Assembly: GCA_020026285.1 (NCBI GenBank)
Contig: JAHHQS010000037.1
Span: 1-27,741 of the forward strand
Origin: Parabacteroides sp.
Lineage (GTDB): Bacteria > Bacteroidota > Bacteroidia > Bacteroidales > Tannerellaceae
Direction of reading: 5' to 3'
Length of the DNA: 27,741 nucleotides
The position numbers and the translations under genes were made by a program. The notes under the pieces were generated by a model. That model was not told where the DNA came from and did no database searches. It was given only the letters and a program-made list of their open reading frames with translations. Of the stretch, positions 1-7,903 are shown in pieces (the stretch's first letter is position 1; each line of letters starts with the position of its first letter).

Positions 1-3000
1 TATTTCCGAGATTGATAAATGTTGGATATAAAGCCTTCGATCCATTGGTATGCAAGCGATCGTATGTCAGATTTTCCATTTGCTTCATATTTATAGGCTC
101 TATGCCAACATATTCTAAGATATCCGGATCGTAAGGAAGAGCAAAACTCAAAGCATTGACTGATTTCAGATCAACTCCTTTTATGGAAATTAGAACCTCA
201 TCACCTTTATTGAACTGCTTTTTGGACACTTTCATTTCCAGTTTTCCTGCCACTTTCACATCTATTGAATCTGGCTGAACTCCTCCCTCCAGTTGAGTCC
301 CTACTACAGATATATCATAAGCATCTATCAAATCATTCTGATTGATATCACCATTACTGATATAACCTTCGAAATCACTATCTCCTTTTCGAAGTCCGGT
401 ATAATTGATATAAGAAGTCAAATCATTCTGATCGATTTTTCCATCATTATTAATATCTCCCGGAATATAACTTTCTGTTCCAGGAACCTTGAACACATAG
501 ATTTCACGACCTGATCCATAGTTGCCTACTGCTTCGGTTACAGACAGTTTGATATATCGAGCTGTCGGATGTTCTTTAAACTGGAACACTTTAGTTTCCA
601 CATCTCTTTTCCAGGTAAATTCACCCGCATCAGTCCATCTCTCTTTATCCATACTATAAGCAACCGAACCTTTCAGGATAGTTCCGTTTCCACAATCCAG
701 ACGACCCAGATAATGAAACTTATCCAATTGATTGAATGTTTTCAAATCGATAATCAATTCGAAAGGAACAGCTTTCGCACCATATTTGGAATGCCATACA
801 TCCCCCTTATCTTCAAAGTCAAACAAACGTTTCAATCTTCTGCCCTGACTTTCAACAGAACACTCTCCGGACAATCCATGGAGAGCAAACTCCAACGGAT
901 TATGTTTAGTTGTCACTGTACATTCATTCCAGTCGGAATAGCCATCTTTGTTAACTGAACGTATTTTAAATGTATAATCTGTTTCTGCGGTCAAATCTGT
1001 AAATAATAATGAATTGTTTTTAATCGTACTATACAATATTCCATTCAATTCTATTTCATAGAAATCTGCATTAGATACCTTTTCCCAAGTAGGTGTAACC
1101 GTATATGCTTCTATATTTTCTTCGGGGATCACCAGTTTCGGAGACTGAAGTGTACCTGATGTCAAACGTGTTTTATCTGTATTATCATATACAAAACCTT
1201 TAATTTTCACATCCGTAGAAGTTGCTGTTACATCCGTTTTTGCCAGCTTGATATATAGTACCGGATTCTTGATAATAGCAACATTTTCAAATTCACTTCC
1301 GGGTGTAGCATATTTATTCAGATTCGGAGCTTTATTGAAAAACATGCAATTCTCACCCTGATCGAAAGCTTCTTTTGAAACGACTTCTGTCAGTTTAATA
1401 TTCTTTCCGCCCATCTTTATCTTGACAGACTTCGGCTTTTCGGTCACATTAATACGAAGTTCGGTCTGCTTCTCACTTTCAAAACCAGTAAAGTCTCCTT
1501 TTGCCGGATGAATATGAATATCCACTTCCCCTTTTTCATTCATAAATGATTCGATGAGAGTTGTAACACTTTTTCCTTTGCGATATTCTTCCGTCTTGCC
1601 ATCGTCGTCATATTCAGTAACAGAGCTGTATTTTCCTGGATAAAATTCATAAATACGAAGTGCGTTATTAACCTCTGCAACATTATTATTTGGATTTGTC
1701 AATGACAGGATAGCACCTTTTCTGACAAAGACAGGTAACTTCCATATAGGTGCCTGGAAATTATTGATTACTCTTCCACCCTGATAAACATCTCCCGTAA
1801 AATAATCAATCCATTCACCTTCGGGAAGATAGATACCATCACGAATATCATTTCCCTTCTCATCCATTTGGGTTTCCTGATAAATGGGAGCTACCAGGAA
1901 ATCAGGTCCGAACATATATTGATACTGGGTAGCCTTTCCTAAAGTATAAGCATTGGGATATTCCAGAAACATCGCACGAATCATTGGCAATCCATCCACA
2001 GACTCTCTGGCAATGTTATAGGAATAAGGAAGAAGCTCAGATTTCATCTTTAAATACATTCGATTGATAGAAGCTGCCGGCTCCCCCAATATATGAGGAT
2101 ATTTCGGAGTACTTCCCCAGCCATCCATATTCAATTGCATCGGAGTCCATGTTTTCCATTGGAAATCTCGGATATTCACAGGGACATTCTTTCCTCCAAA
2201 GATACCATCCATATCAGAAGTGATATTCGGCTGACCGGAAAGTCCGGAACCTATATAGGTAGGAATATGAAAACGAATATATTCCCATTGTCCGCCTGTC
2301 TGATCGCCCGACCAGACACCAGCATACCTTTGTGTCCCAGCCCAGCCATCCAAAGAGATTATAAATGGTCTGGCATCATTTCCATAATAAGGCATAATCT
2401 GTCCGACATCTGATACACCATTCAGTCCGAATGAATACCCTGCTCCAACCCAGGCCACATCTGTTTTCAACACACGTACTCCGGCATCTCGAACTTCCTT
2501 GACAATGTCACGCTGCAACAAAGGTTCCACACCTTCTTTCGGATGTAAATCCGATTGAGTCCACAAACCAATTTCCACTCCATGCTGTCGGGCATAATCT
2601 CCCAAATCTTTTAAGTTCTTGATATTACCATCCAAGGTATTAGTCTGACCATAACCTGCCCCATAACCATCGTTCGGTAAAATCCAACCTAAAGGCATAT
2701 CATGAGTCTTGTATCGATCTATCACTGCACGTGCAGAAAACTGATAATTATTTTTCTCTCCATTCAAAGACTCCTTGATACCCGATTTATCTTTCTGACT
2801 TTCCTTGTATTTCTTTCCGTCTTCAAACAGAATACCTTTTTCATTGTCTTCCTTCCAATAGTCACGGTTATAGGCATTCAGATGTCCTTCATAAAAGCCG
2901 AATTTGGGGAGCAGAATCGGATGACCGGTCAGCTGATAGAAATTATTCAGATTCTCAACAGCGCCATCTCCTACCATACAGAACATATCCAGATAATCAG

Positions 3001-3727
3001 ATTCGTGCATCAGTTTTACCACTCCTTTCCGTTCCGCTCCAAAATCATATTTTCCTTTGGAAAAAGTATGGAACATTATTCCATAACCATTGGTGGACCA
3101 ATAAAAAGGGGTTGGCGAAGCAACGCCTCCATCTGTCCAGCTGTTCTGATTAACAATAGCAATGGCTTTCCCTTTATGAGAGAATCGTCCATTCTGAACA
3201 CCCCCACCATAGAAATATTCCTGTTCTCCTTCTTTTAACTGAACGAAGACTTTACCCTTCTTAAATTCCACAGGAGAAAGTACTTCCATGGTTACTTTTC
3301 CTGTTTTTAAATCGGTTACTTTAAAACAGGAGTTTGTTTTATTCAATTCAATCTGTATACGATCGGTGACAACTAAAAAATGATTTTCTTTTTCGGCTAC
3401 AGACAGAGGCTTTATTTCTTTTCGAGGTTGATTCACCAGAATCTGTGCCTCCGGCTCAGCTTCGGGATTTCTGATAATACCTCCTGCATTATCTTGAAAA
3501 ACTCTGAAAATATTATCCCCATAAAAATCCAGTGTCATCCGTTGATTGTCATTAAAAAGCACTTCAACAGTAGTCGGATTCAAACGATTGACAGCAATTA
3601 TTCGAGGATTTTCCTGTACATTCTGACAGACTGCACTTCCTTTTGCGGCAAATGTTGGTTCTACTATTGTAAAAGGGAATGAAAGAACAGCCAGACATGA
3701 TAGAACTATTCTTTTTTTTACTTCCAT
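1..3727 (-). CDS. Exported multi-module GH31 alpha-glycosidase (3' end cut by window edge)
   Basis: About 1242 codons read open from the ATG at 3727 to the left edge, so the C-terminus is missing. An N-terminal signal peptide ends near TFA-A (about residue 27). The GH31 barrel is recognised by LKTDVAW (nucleophile D423) and WSGDQTGG (acid/base D475), then the family stretch SGLSGQPN and DMDGIFGG. After the catalytic and beta-sandwich regions come an FN3-like module (about 869-925), an F5/8C (discoidin, CBM32-like) module (about 936-1077), a dockerin-like pair of calcium loops (DINNDGKID and DINQNDLID, about 1088-1145) and the start of a cohesin-like domain (about 1151 on). GH31 enzymes release alpha-linked sugars. 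This one should act outside the cytoplasm on a host or plant glycan. The barrel recalls the branch that includes alpha-N-acetylgalactosaminidases, but that is from memory and the substrate is unproven. Confidence 0.9.
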   Translation of the reverse strand, partial: MEVKKRIVLSCLAVLSFPFTIVEPTFAAKGSAVCQNVQENPRIIAVNRLNPTTVEVLFNDNQRMTLDFYGDNIFRVFQDNAGGIIRNPEAEPEAQILVNQPRKEIKPLSVAEKENHFLVVTDRIQIELNKTNSCFKVTDLKTGKVTMEVLSPVEFKKGKVFVQLKEGEQEYFYGGGVQNGRFSHKGKAIAIVNQNSWTDGGVASPTPFYWSTNGYGIMFHTFSKGKYDFGAERKGVVKLMHESDYLDMFCMVGDGAVENLNNFYQLTGHPILLPKFGFYEGHLNAYNRDYWKEDNEKGILFEDGKKYKESQKDKSGIKESLNGEKNNYQFSARAVIDRYKTHDMPLGWILPNDGYGAGYGQTNTLDGNIKNLKDLGDYARQHGVEIGLWTQSDLHPKEGVEPLLQRDIVKEVRDAGVRVLKTDVAWVGAGYSFGLNGVSDVGQIMPYYGNDARPFIISLDGWAGTQRYAGVWSGDQTGGQWEYIRFHIPTYIGSGLSGQPNITSDMDGIFGGKNVPVNIRDFQWKTWTPMQLNMDGWGSTPKYPHILGEPAASINRMYLKMKSELLPYSYNIARESVDGLPMIRAMFLEYPNAYTLGKATQYQYMFGPDFLVAPIYQETQMDEKGNDIRDGIYLPEGEWIDYFTGDVYQGGRVINNFQAPIWKLPVFVRKGAILSLTNPNNNVAEVNNALRIYEFYPGKYSSVTEYDDDGKTEEYRKGKSVTTLIESFMNEKGEVDIHIHPAKGDFTGFESEKQTELRINVTEKPKSVKIKMGGKNIKLTEVVSKEAFDQGENCMFFNKAPNLNKYATPGSEFENVAIIKNPVLYIKLAKTDVTATSTDVKIKGFVYDNTDKTRLTSGTLQSPKLVIPEENIEAYTVTPTWEKVSNADFYEIELNGILYSTIKNNSLLFTDLTAETDYTFKIRSVNKDGYSDWNECTVTTKHNPLEFALHGLSGECSVESQGRRLKRLFDFEDKGDVWHSKYGAKAVPFELIIDLKTFNQLDKFHYLGRLDCGNGTILKGSVAYSMDKERWTDAGEFTWKRDVETKVFQFKEHPTARYIKLSVTEAVGNYGSGREIYVFKVPGTESYIPGDINNDGKIDQNDLTSYINYTGLRKGDSDFEGYISNGDINQNDLIDAYDISVVGTQLEGGVQPDSIDVKVAGKLEMKVSKKQFNKGDEVLISIKGVDLKSVNALSFALPYDPDILEYVGIEPINMKQMENLTYDRLHTNGSKALYPTFINLGN

Positions 3728-3789
3728 GATATTATGATTTAATTAAATACATACTAAGAGTTTCCACACCACACACTTCATCCATTTTT

Positions 3790-3823
3790 CAAAAATACTG
3801 ATTTTAATATGATTGTTAACAGA
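3790..3823 (-). promoter_or_regulatory. Possible Bacteroidetes-type promoter of the GH31 gene
   Basis: On the minus strand the -7 motif reads TATTTTTG (3797-3790), a perfect TAnnTTTG. It lies about 63 bases before the GH31 start codon. The -33 partner is weak: only TCTG around 3820-3823, with 22 bases between. The same -7 sequence sits before the GH3 gene at 12110. The position is plausible but the site is not proven. Confidence 0.3.
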
Positions 3824-4040
3824 ATATTTTAATTTTTATGAGAAGTAATTTCTATTTAAGACCTTTTTTATCTTTTATCCTCTTAACTTTACTTGCAGAA
3901 GTTTGTTATTAACATAAAATTCATTTCTATAAAACGTTTCTGTTCTTTTATATTTCTGATATTTTTTCGTCAACTTCCATCAAATACAATATAATGAAAA
4001 ATATATCAAATTATAAAGGAATCTTTTCCCTTTGTTTTTA

Positions 4041-4082
4041 ACAAATAAAAAAGCTTGACTCACACATTCGGCAAGTCAAGCT
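4041..4082 (-). terminator. Rho-independent terminator of the oxidoreductase gene
   Basis: AGCTTGACT (4052-4060) and AGTCAAGCT (4074-4082) form a perfect 9-base-pair stem with a 13-base loop. On the minus strand the stem is followed by a run of six T (4052-4047). It lies 35 bases beyond the stop codon of the oxidoreductase gene. It suggests that gene and the GH31 gene are mostly transcribed separately. Confidence 0.75.
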
Positions 4083-4117
4083 ATCATTATATATACTCTA
4101 TAATACTATTTTTACCA

Positions 4118-5191
4118 TTAACGCTGGTGTAATAAACCATAACCATTAGTCATATTACGTCTACGTTCACGTATCTGTTCCAATGTTTCTAAATTTCCAA
4201 TTGCCGGCATTTCATGTTCAACAGCATCATGCAAAAATTGCCAAGCATATTCCGAAGCCATAGCTGAATCACGGGGAACAACCAACTGAGGATGTAACTT
4301 ATTAGCAAAGATAGAATCTGCAAACAAATCACATAAGACATCTATATTTTTCCCGCCAAAAGGTTTTTCTATTCTTTCTGTTACATTTACACCTCTTAAG
4401 TCAACTACAGCTGTCTTAAAGTCGTGTGTCATTCGTGCTATTCCTTTGGTACCTATGATATCTATATAAGAATTATGCGTCTGATCTTTTGAAAGCTGTC
4501 CATAAACGAATCCCTGAGTAATATCGAAAACCACACCACTTTCGAATGTACCATGGCACTGAAGCCACCAAGGATCCTTGTAGTTCCACATTCTAAGAGC
4601 CTGTGCATGCCAGGTTTTATATTCACAACCGGCATACCATCTGGTTAAATCAACATAATGCATTCCACAATCATGGAAAGAAGGACCTTCATATTCATGA
4701 CCTTCGCCTGGAGCAAGTCCCGGAGTCATGTGACAAACACGAATGATTGCCAACTCTCCAATCTCACCACTCTCAATAAACTTTTTGATTGTATTATGAT
4801 ACCATGAATTTCTTAAATACAGATTGACTGTAGCGAACTGATTTGATTCTTCAATCAGACGAACAGCTTCCCATTCACGTTCTATAGTATCGGCAACTGG
4901 TTTTTCTGAAATGATATGTTTACCATGTTGTATAGCCTTTCTTATCTGATCCAATCGATTGTTAGCCAAAGTAAACAATCCGACAACCTGAACTTCCTTA
5001 TCTGCAAATACTACATCTTCATCTGATACAACCTTGGCAGTTGGGCATAATTTCCGAGCATTTACTCGAGAAACGGGATTCACATCACATATATAAGCAA
5101 TATTCCATTTATCATTCTTCATCAATTCGGTTAAATAAAAACCACCCATTCTGCCAAAACCTATAATTCCAACCTTGATTTTATTTTCCAT
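4118..5191 (-). CDS. Gfo/Idh/MocA-family NAD(P)-dependent oxidoreductase
   Basis: A 357-residue cytoplasmic protein without a signal peptide, the usual length for this family. The Rossmann-fold nucleotide site is GFGRMG (11-16). The family motif EKP is at 96-98, with K97. The C-terminal domain carries DCGMHYVD, whose D174 and H178 would complete the usual Lys-Asp-His active-site group. Family members oxidise or reduce sugars, inositols and related polyols with NAD(P). The substrate cannot be read from the sequence. It is about 100 residues shorter than typical GH109 glycosidases of the same fold and lacks their export signal, so I do not call it GH109. It lies upstream of the GH31 gene on the same strand, with a terminator between, so a shared glycan pathway is only a guess. 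Confidence 0.85.
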   Translation of the reverse strand: MENKIKVGIIGFGRMGGFYLTELMKNDKWNIAYICDVNPVSRVNARKLCPTAKVVSDEDVVFADKEVQVVGLFTLANNRLDQIRKAIQHGKHIISEKPVADTIEREWEAVRLIEESNQFATVNLYLRNSWYHNTIKKFIESGEIGELAIIRVCHMTPGLAPGEGHEYEGPSFHDCGMHYVDLTRWYAGCEYKTWHAQALRMWNYKDPWWLQCHGTFESGVVFDITQGFVYGQLSKDQTHNSYIDIIGTKGIARMTHDFKTAVVDLRGVNVTERIEKPFGGKNIDVLCDLFADSIFANKLHPQLVVPRDSAMASEYAWQFLHDAVEHEMPAIGNLETLEQIRERRRNMTNGYGLLHQR

Positions 5192-5508
5192 AAAAATTCA
5201 TTTATCATGTTTTGATTAAAACGACATAGCGCAACTTCCTAATAAAAAATGATCCAGTGTGTATTGATAAGTCATAAATTAATTCATAGTAACACCAACA
5301 TCATAATCAATTATCCGTTTTTCCGACTGCAAAATAAGTTATTATATCTGAATTTTTGAAGTCTTCCGTGATTAATAATTGTAAAAAATACATTATCTAT
5401 TGATGATAATGAACATATTATAACATCCTTAATATAAGCATATTAAAAGAATAATTTAAATATTTATGTATTCTATTATCCAAAATTAACAAGTTCCTAT
5501 CTTCCAAT
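5192..5508. other. Gene-free AT-rich stretch upstream of the oxidoreductase gene
   Basis: These 317 bases presumably hold the oxidoreductase promoter and leader. CAAAATTA at 5481-5488 (minus-strand TAATTTTG) fits a -7 motif, but it is far from the start codon and lacks a good -33 partner. A small 5-base-pair inverted repeat (GTTTT/AAAAC) lies near 5210-5223 in the leader. I see nothing else. Confidence 0.5.
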
Positions 5509-5670
5509 TTAAACTTTCAGTCCCTTGTCTGCTCCAAGAATTTTATACTTCTCAAGATTGGCTTCAGGTATCGTTTTCAATTCAAACCATTTATAAATTC
5601 TTCCTAATCTGTCATACTTGATTTTACTAAAATCAAGATACGGTAACAGATAAAATGGATTATATTTGCA
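5509..5670 (-). pseudogene. Possible decayed gene remnant (C-terminal fragment)
   Basis: The minus strand holds a 53-codon open stretch between two in-frame stops, with no ATG. It looks like a real protein end: it includes NPFYLLPYLDFSK, then GRIYKWFELK, and closes with YKILGADKGLKV. Charge and hydrophobic patterning look coding, unlike the flanking AT-rich DNA. I do not recognise the family. Upstream the frame is closed and I found no continuation, so it may be the last trace of a deleted gene. It may also be chance: a TATATTTG promoter-like sequence overlaps its first codons on the plus strand. Confidence 0.3.
5661..5668 (+). promoter_or_regulatory. Possible -7 promoter element for the alpha/beta hydrolase gene
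   Basis: TATATTTG followed by C matches the Bacteroidetes -7 consensus TAnnTTTG exactly on the plus strand. No TTTG lies at the expected -33 distance. If used, it would give a leader of about 200 bases before the ATG at 5872. Confidence 0.3.
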
Positions 5671-5748
5671 TTAGTAATCTTTAAATCAAAAGATCCTTAA
5701 AATAAGACAAGCTTTTGATGATCAGAGATAGTATTTTCCCATTCGACA

Positions 5749-5776
5749 TCGAAGAGGGAGCTTTCCCCCCTCTCGA
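5749..5776 (+). other. GC-rich hairpin upstream of the alpha/beta hydrolase gene
   Basis: TCGA-A-GAGGG (5749-5758) pairs with CCCTC-TCGA (5768-5776), giving nine base pairs with one bulged A and a 9-base loop. It is much more GC-rich than its surroundings. No T-run follows on either strand, so it is not an ordinary terminator. It would lie in the mRNA leader if the 5661 promoter is used. Its role is unknown. Confidence 0.4.
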
Positions 5777-5871
5777 CCGACATTGTATTGCATCCATGGG
5801 AATGTACTGATATTTTTTACTTGTATATTTATAAATTTTCAAAAGTCAACCAATCCTATAAGAATAAACTC

Positions 5872-6870
5872 ATGAACAGAATTATAATTTTAATTATATC
5901 CTTAATTATTTCCTACAACATCCAGGCTCAATACCAACCGGATATTCTGGGAAGCAATTACGAACAAAGAAAGATTTCCATGCCCGACGATTATGAAGGG
6001 AATGTTATCTGTACATTAGTTCGCCACGTACAACAACAATCAACTAAAAAAGCAGTCCTTTATTTACATGGATATAATGACTATTTCTTTCAATCTCAAT
6101 TGGGAGACAGTATATGCCAACGCGGATATCATTTTTATGCTCTCGATTTGCGTAAATATGGACGATCTTTACTTCCACATCAAGATGCCTTTTATTGCAG
6201 TTCCCTGAATGAATATTTTGCTGATATCGATACAGCCATTTCTATTATTCGCAAAGAAGGAATTCAAGATATTATTTTAATGGGACATTCAACCGGAGGA
6301 CTTATCTCTTCTTATTATTTAAAATATCACCCCAACTCCCTTGTAAAAGGGCTGGTTCTGAATAGTCCTTTTCTGGATTGGAATTTCAACGGGTTTATGG
6401 AAACAATCGTTTTCCCGACAATTTCTTTTATCGGACGATTTTTCCCTCAGTTAGTAGTCAGTACAGAGGGAGCTGCCTCGTATGCTCACAGTCTGTTGAA
6501 AAATTTTAAAGGTGAGTGGGAATTCAATACTGACTGGAAAATGCCTAACGGACATCTGAAACGTGCCGGATGGATTCGTGCTATTCACAAAGCCCAACAG
6601 GATCTACAGGATGAATGCCACATCAATTGTCCTATCCTGCTTCTTTCAGCCAATCGTTCCTTCACCGAGACAAACGAATGGCATGATGAATATCTGACAG
6701 CCGACATTGTTCTTTCGGTTGACGATATTCAGAAGTACGGATCGAAATTAGGACCAAATGTAACTGCTAAAAAAATAGAAAACGGGATTCACGATTTGAT
6801 TTTATCTCCTCTGGAAGCACGTAACAAAACCTATCAGATCATTCTTAGCTGGCTGGATTCTATCAGGTAA
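5872..6870 (+). CDS. Exported alpha/beta hydrolase (lysophospholipase / serine aminopeptidase S33-like)
   Basis: I take the ATG at 5872 rather than the in-frame ATG at 5788. It gives a classical signal peptide (MNRIIILIISLIISYNIQAQ, cleavage after QAQ or nearby), while the longer form puts 28 untypical residues in front. The mature enzyme has the HGYND oxyanion-loop region, the nucleophile elbow GHSTGG with S140, and a late NGIHD with H307 as catalytic histidine. LDLRKYGRS resembles the monoglyceride-lipase type DxRGxGxS motif. It should be a periplasmic or outer-surface esterase or lipase. The substrate is unknown. It is alone on the plus strand and converges on the acyltransferase gene. Confidence 0.85.
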   Translation: MNRIIILIISLIISYNIQAQYQPDILGSNYEQRKISMPDDYEGNVICTLVRHVQQQSTKKAVLYLHGYNDYFFQSQLGDSICQRGYHFYALDLRKYGRSLLPHQDAFYCSSLNEYFADIDTAISIIRKEGIQDIILMGHSTGGLISSYYLKYHPNSLVKGLVLNSPFLDWNFNGFMETIVFPTISFIGRFFPQLVVSTEGAASYAHSLLKNFKGEWEFNTDWKMPNGHLKRAGWIRAIHKAQQDLQDECHINCPILLLSANRSFTETNEWHDEYLTADIVLSVDDIQKYGSKLGPNVTAKKIENGIHDLILSPLEARNKTYQIILSWLDSIR

Positions 6871-6919
6871 CTTGTATTTTGAAAGGATCTCTTCCAGGAT
6901 AAAAATTTTTCATCGTATG

Positions 6920-6977
6920 GAAACTTTAGTTTCATTGTATTGAAACTAAAGTTTCGCAGTAAAGAAACAATTGTTTC
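6920..6977. repeat. Three GAAACNNNNGTTTC palindromes at exactly 22-base spacing
   Basis: The palindromes are at 6920-6933 (core TTTA), 6942-6955 (core TAAA) and 6964-6977 (core AATT). Their starts are 22 bases apart, about two helix turns. The first two also form a perfect 15-base-pair inverted repeat with a 6-base loop (6920-6934 with 6941-6955). The array lies between two converging genes, where an operator is unexpected. No T-run follows on either strand, so a standard terminator is unlikely. Binding by a dimeric repressor such as a TetR-type protein is an inference. Confidence 0.8.
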
Positions 6978-7004
6978 CTCCCAGTCAACTTTTACAAAAA
7001 TGAA

Positions 7005-7745
7005 TTATTTAAATTCTTCCCACAAATCTGCTGCAACAATCTGCTGGGTTTGATCTGCAATCACTTGCAAACCCTTATGAGAAGTATCTTTACCTTCAAT
7101 AGATATTGGTTCATGAATAACCATTTCCATGGCATGACGATGCAGATTCAATGATCCTATAGGCAGAACTTTGAATGGACCATTTAATGTGATAGGCACA
7201 ATGGATAAATGTTGATCGGCCGCCATCTGGAAAGCTCCTTTCTTAAAACGAATCATCTTACCTGTATAAGTACGAGCTCCTTCCGGGAAAATAGCGATAG
7301 AAGAACCATTTGAAATACATTCTTCGGCCTCACGAATAGAACGGGCCGCTGATTTTGGAGTTGAATTGTCAACAAAGACAAAACCTGCTGCACGACAGGC
7401 TGTACCTACAAATGGTATTTTCCCTATTCCTGCTTTCATAACCCATTTGACAGGGAATCCCAAAAATCCATAAATCAAGAATATGTCAAAAGCTCCCTGA
7501 TGATTGGCTGCAAAAATATAAGATTGTCCTTTTTGAAGATGCTCTCGTCCCCTAACCTTGATTGGAAGAAGAGCCAGACGACAGGTCAGACGCGACCAGA
7601 TCATCCCCGGATAATATGAAAATAATCGTTCTCCACCTAATAAACAACCAACAATTGTAGTGATGGCTGTAAGAATTGTCAGGACTAAAAAAATAGGCAT
7701 AAAGATTAGCCAAGTATATAAAATATAAAATATGCGTAACATCAT
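7005..7745 (-). CDS. plsC: 1-acyl-sn-glycerol-3-phosphate acyltransferase (PlsC-type)
   Basis: A 246-residue membrane-bound acyltransferase that adds the second acyl chain to lysophosphatidate in phospholipid synthesis. Residues about 7-37 form the hydrophobic membrane anchor. The catalytic block NHQGAFD carries the HX4D pair H82 and D87. The glycerophosphate-binding block FPEGAR is at 153-158. The length is normal for PlsC. The gene converges on the alpha/beta hydrolase gene. Its upstream region holds a 14-base direct repeat (7755-7789) and a CAAAGATA (minus-strand TATCTTTG, 7796-7789) that fits a -7 promoter element. Related acyltransferases can use ornithine-lipid or other precursors, so the precise acceptor is not certain. 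Confidence 0.88.
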   Translation of the reverse strand: MMLRIFYILYTWLIFMPIFLVLTILTAITTIVGCLLGGERLFSYYPGMIWSRLTCRLALLPIKVRGREHLQKGQSYIFAANHQGAFDIFLIYGFLGFPVKWVMKAGIGKIPFVGTACRAAGFVFVDNSTPKSAARSIREAEECISNGSSIAIFPEGARTYTGKMIRFKKGAFQMAADQHLSIVPITLNGPFKVLPIGSLNLHRHAMEMVIHEPISIEGKDTSHKGLQVIADQTQQIVAADLWEEFK

Positions 7746-7754
7746 CTTAAAATA

Positions 7755-7789
7755 TTAAATCTGCAAACTGAAATTTTAAATCTGTAAAC
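7755..7789. repeat. 14-base direct repeat in front of the acyltransferase gene
   Basis: TTAAATCTGCAAAC (7755-7768) and TTAAATCTGTAAAC (7776-7789) differ at one base and are 21 bases apart, two helix turns. They lie between the start codon at 7745 and a candidate -7 element (7789-7796). This is a possible regulator site or a simple duplication. Confidence 0.5.
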
Positions 7790-7903
7790 AAAGATAAGTG
7801 CTAAATCAAAAGGTTTCATCATTTTTATTCTAAAATATTTTTTCAATCGGGTTATTATTACTTTATTTGCAATAAGAAATAAAATTTTATAAATCATATA
7901 ACC

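Larger units (their letters stand above)
3728..4117. other. Intergenic region between GH31 and the oxidoreductase gene
   Basis: This is 390 bases of very AT-rich DNA. It holds the possible GH31 promoter and the oxidoreductase terminator. I see no open frame with coding character in the rest (about 3824-4040), and no repeat or RNA gene. Confidence 0.6.

Noticed and set aside
293..3682. Several plus-strand open frames of 73-178 codons
   Set aside because: They are antisense to the continuous GH31 reading frame, have unlikely composition and match no family.
4118..5191. GH109-type NAD-dependent glycosidase
   Set aside because: The fold is the same, but the protein is clearly shorter than GH109 members and lacks an export signal. 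A general Gfo/Idh/MocA assignment is safer.
5749..5776. Terminator of an upstream plus-strand gene
   Set aside because: There is no gene before it on that strand and no T-run after the stem on either strand.
5788..5871. Extended N-terminus of the alpha/beta hydrolase from the ATG at 5788
   Set aside because: It would bury the signal peptide behind 28 residues of non-protein-like sequence. The ATG at 5872 gives a normal exported enzyme.
6920..6977. CRISPR-like array
   Set aside because: The units are 14-base palindromes with differing cores and 8-base spacers, only three in number, without cas genes. Operator-like sites fit better.
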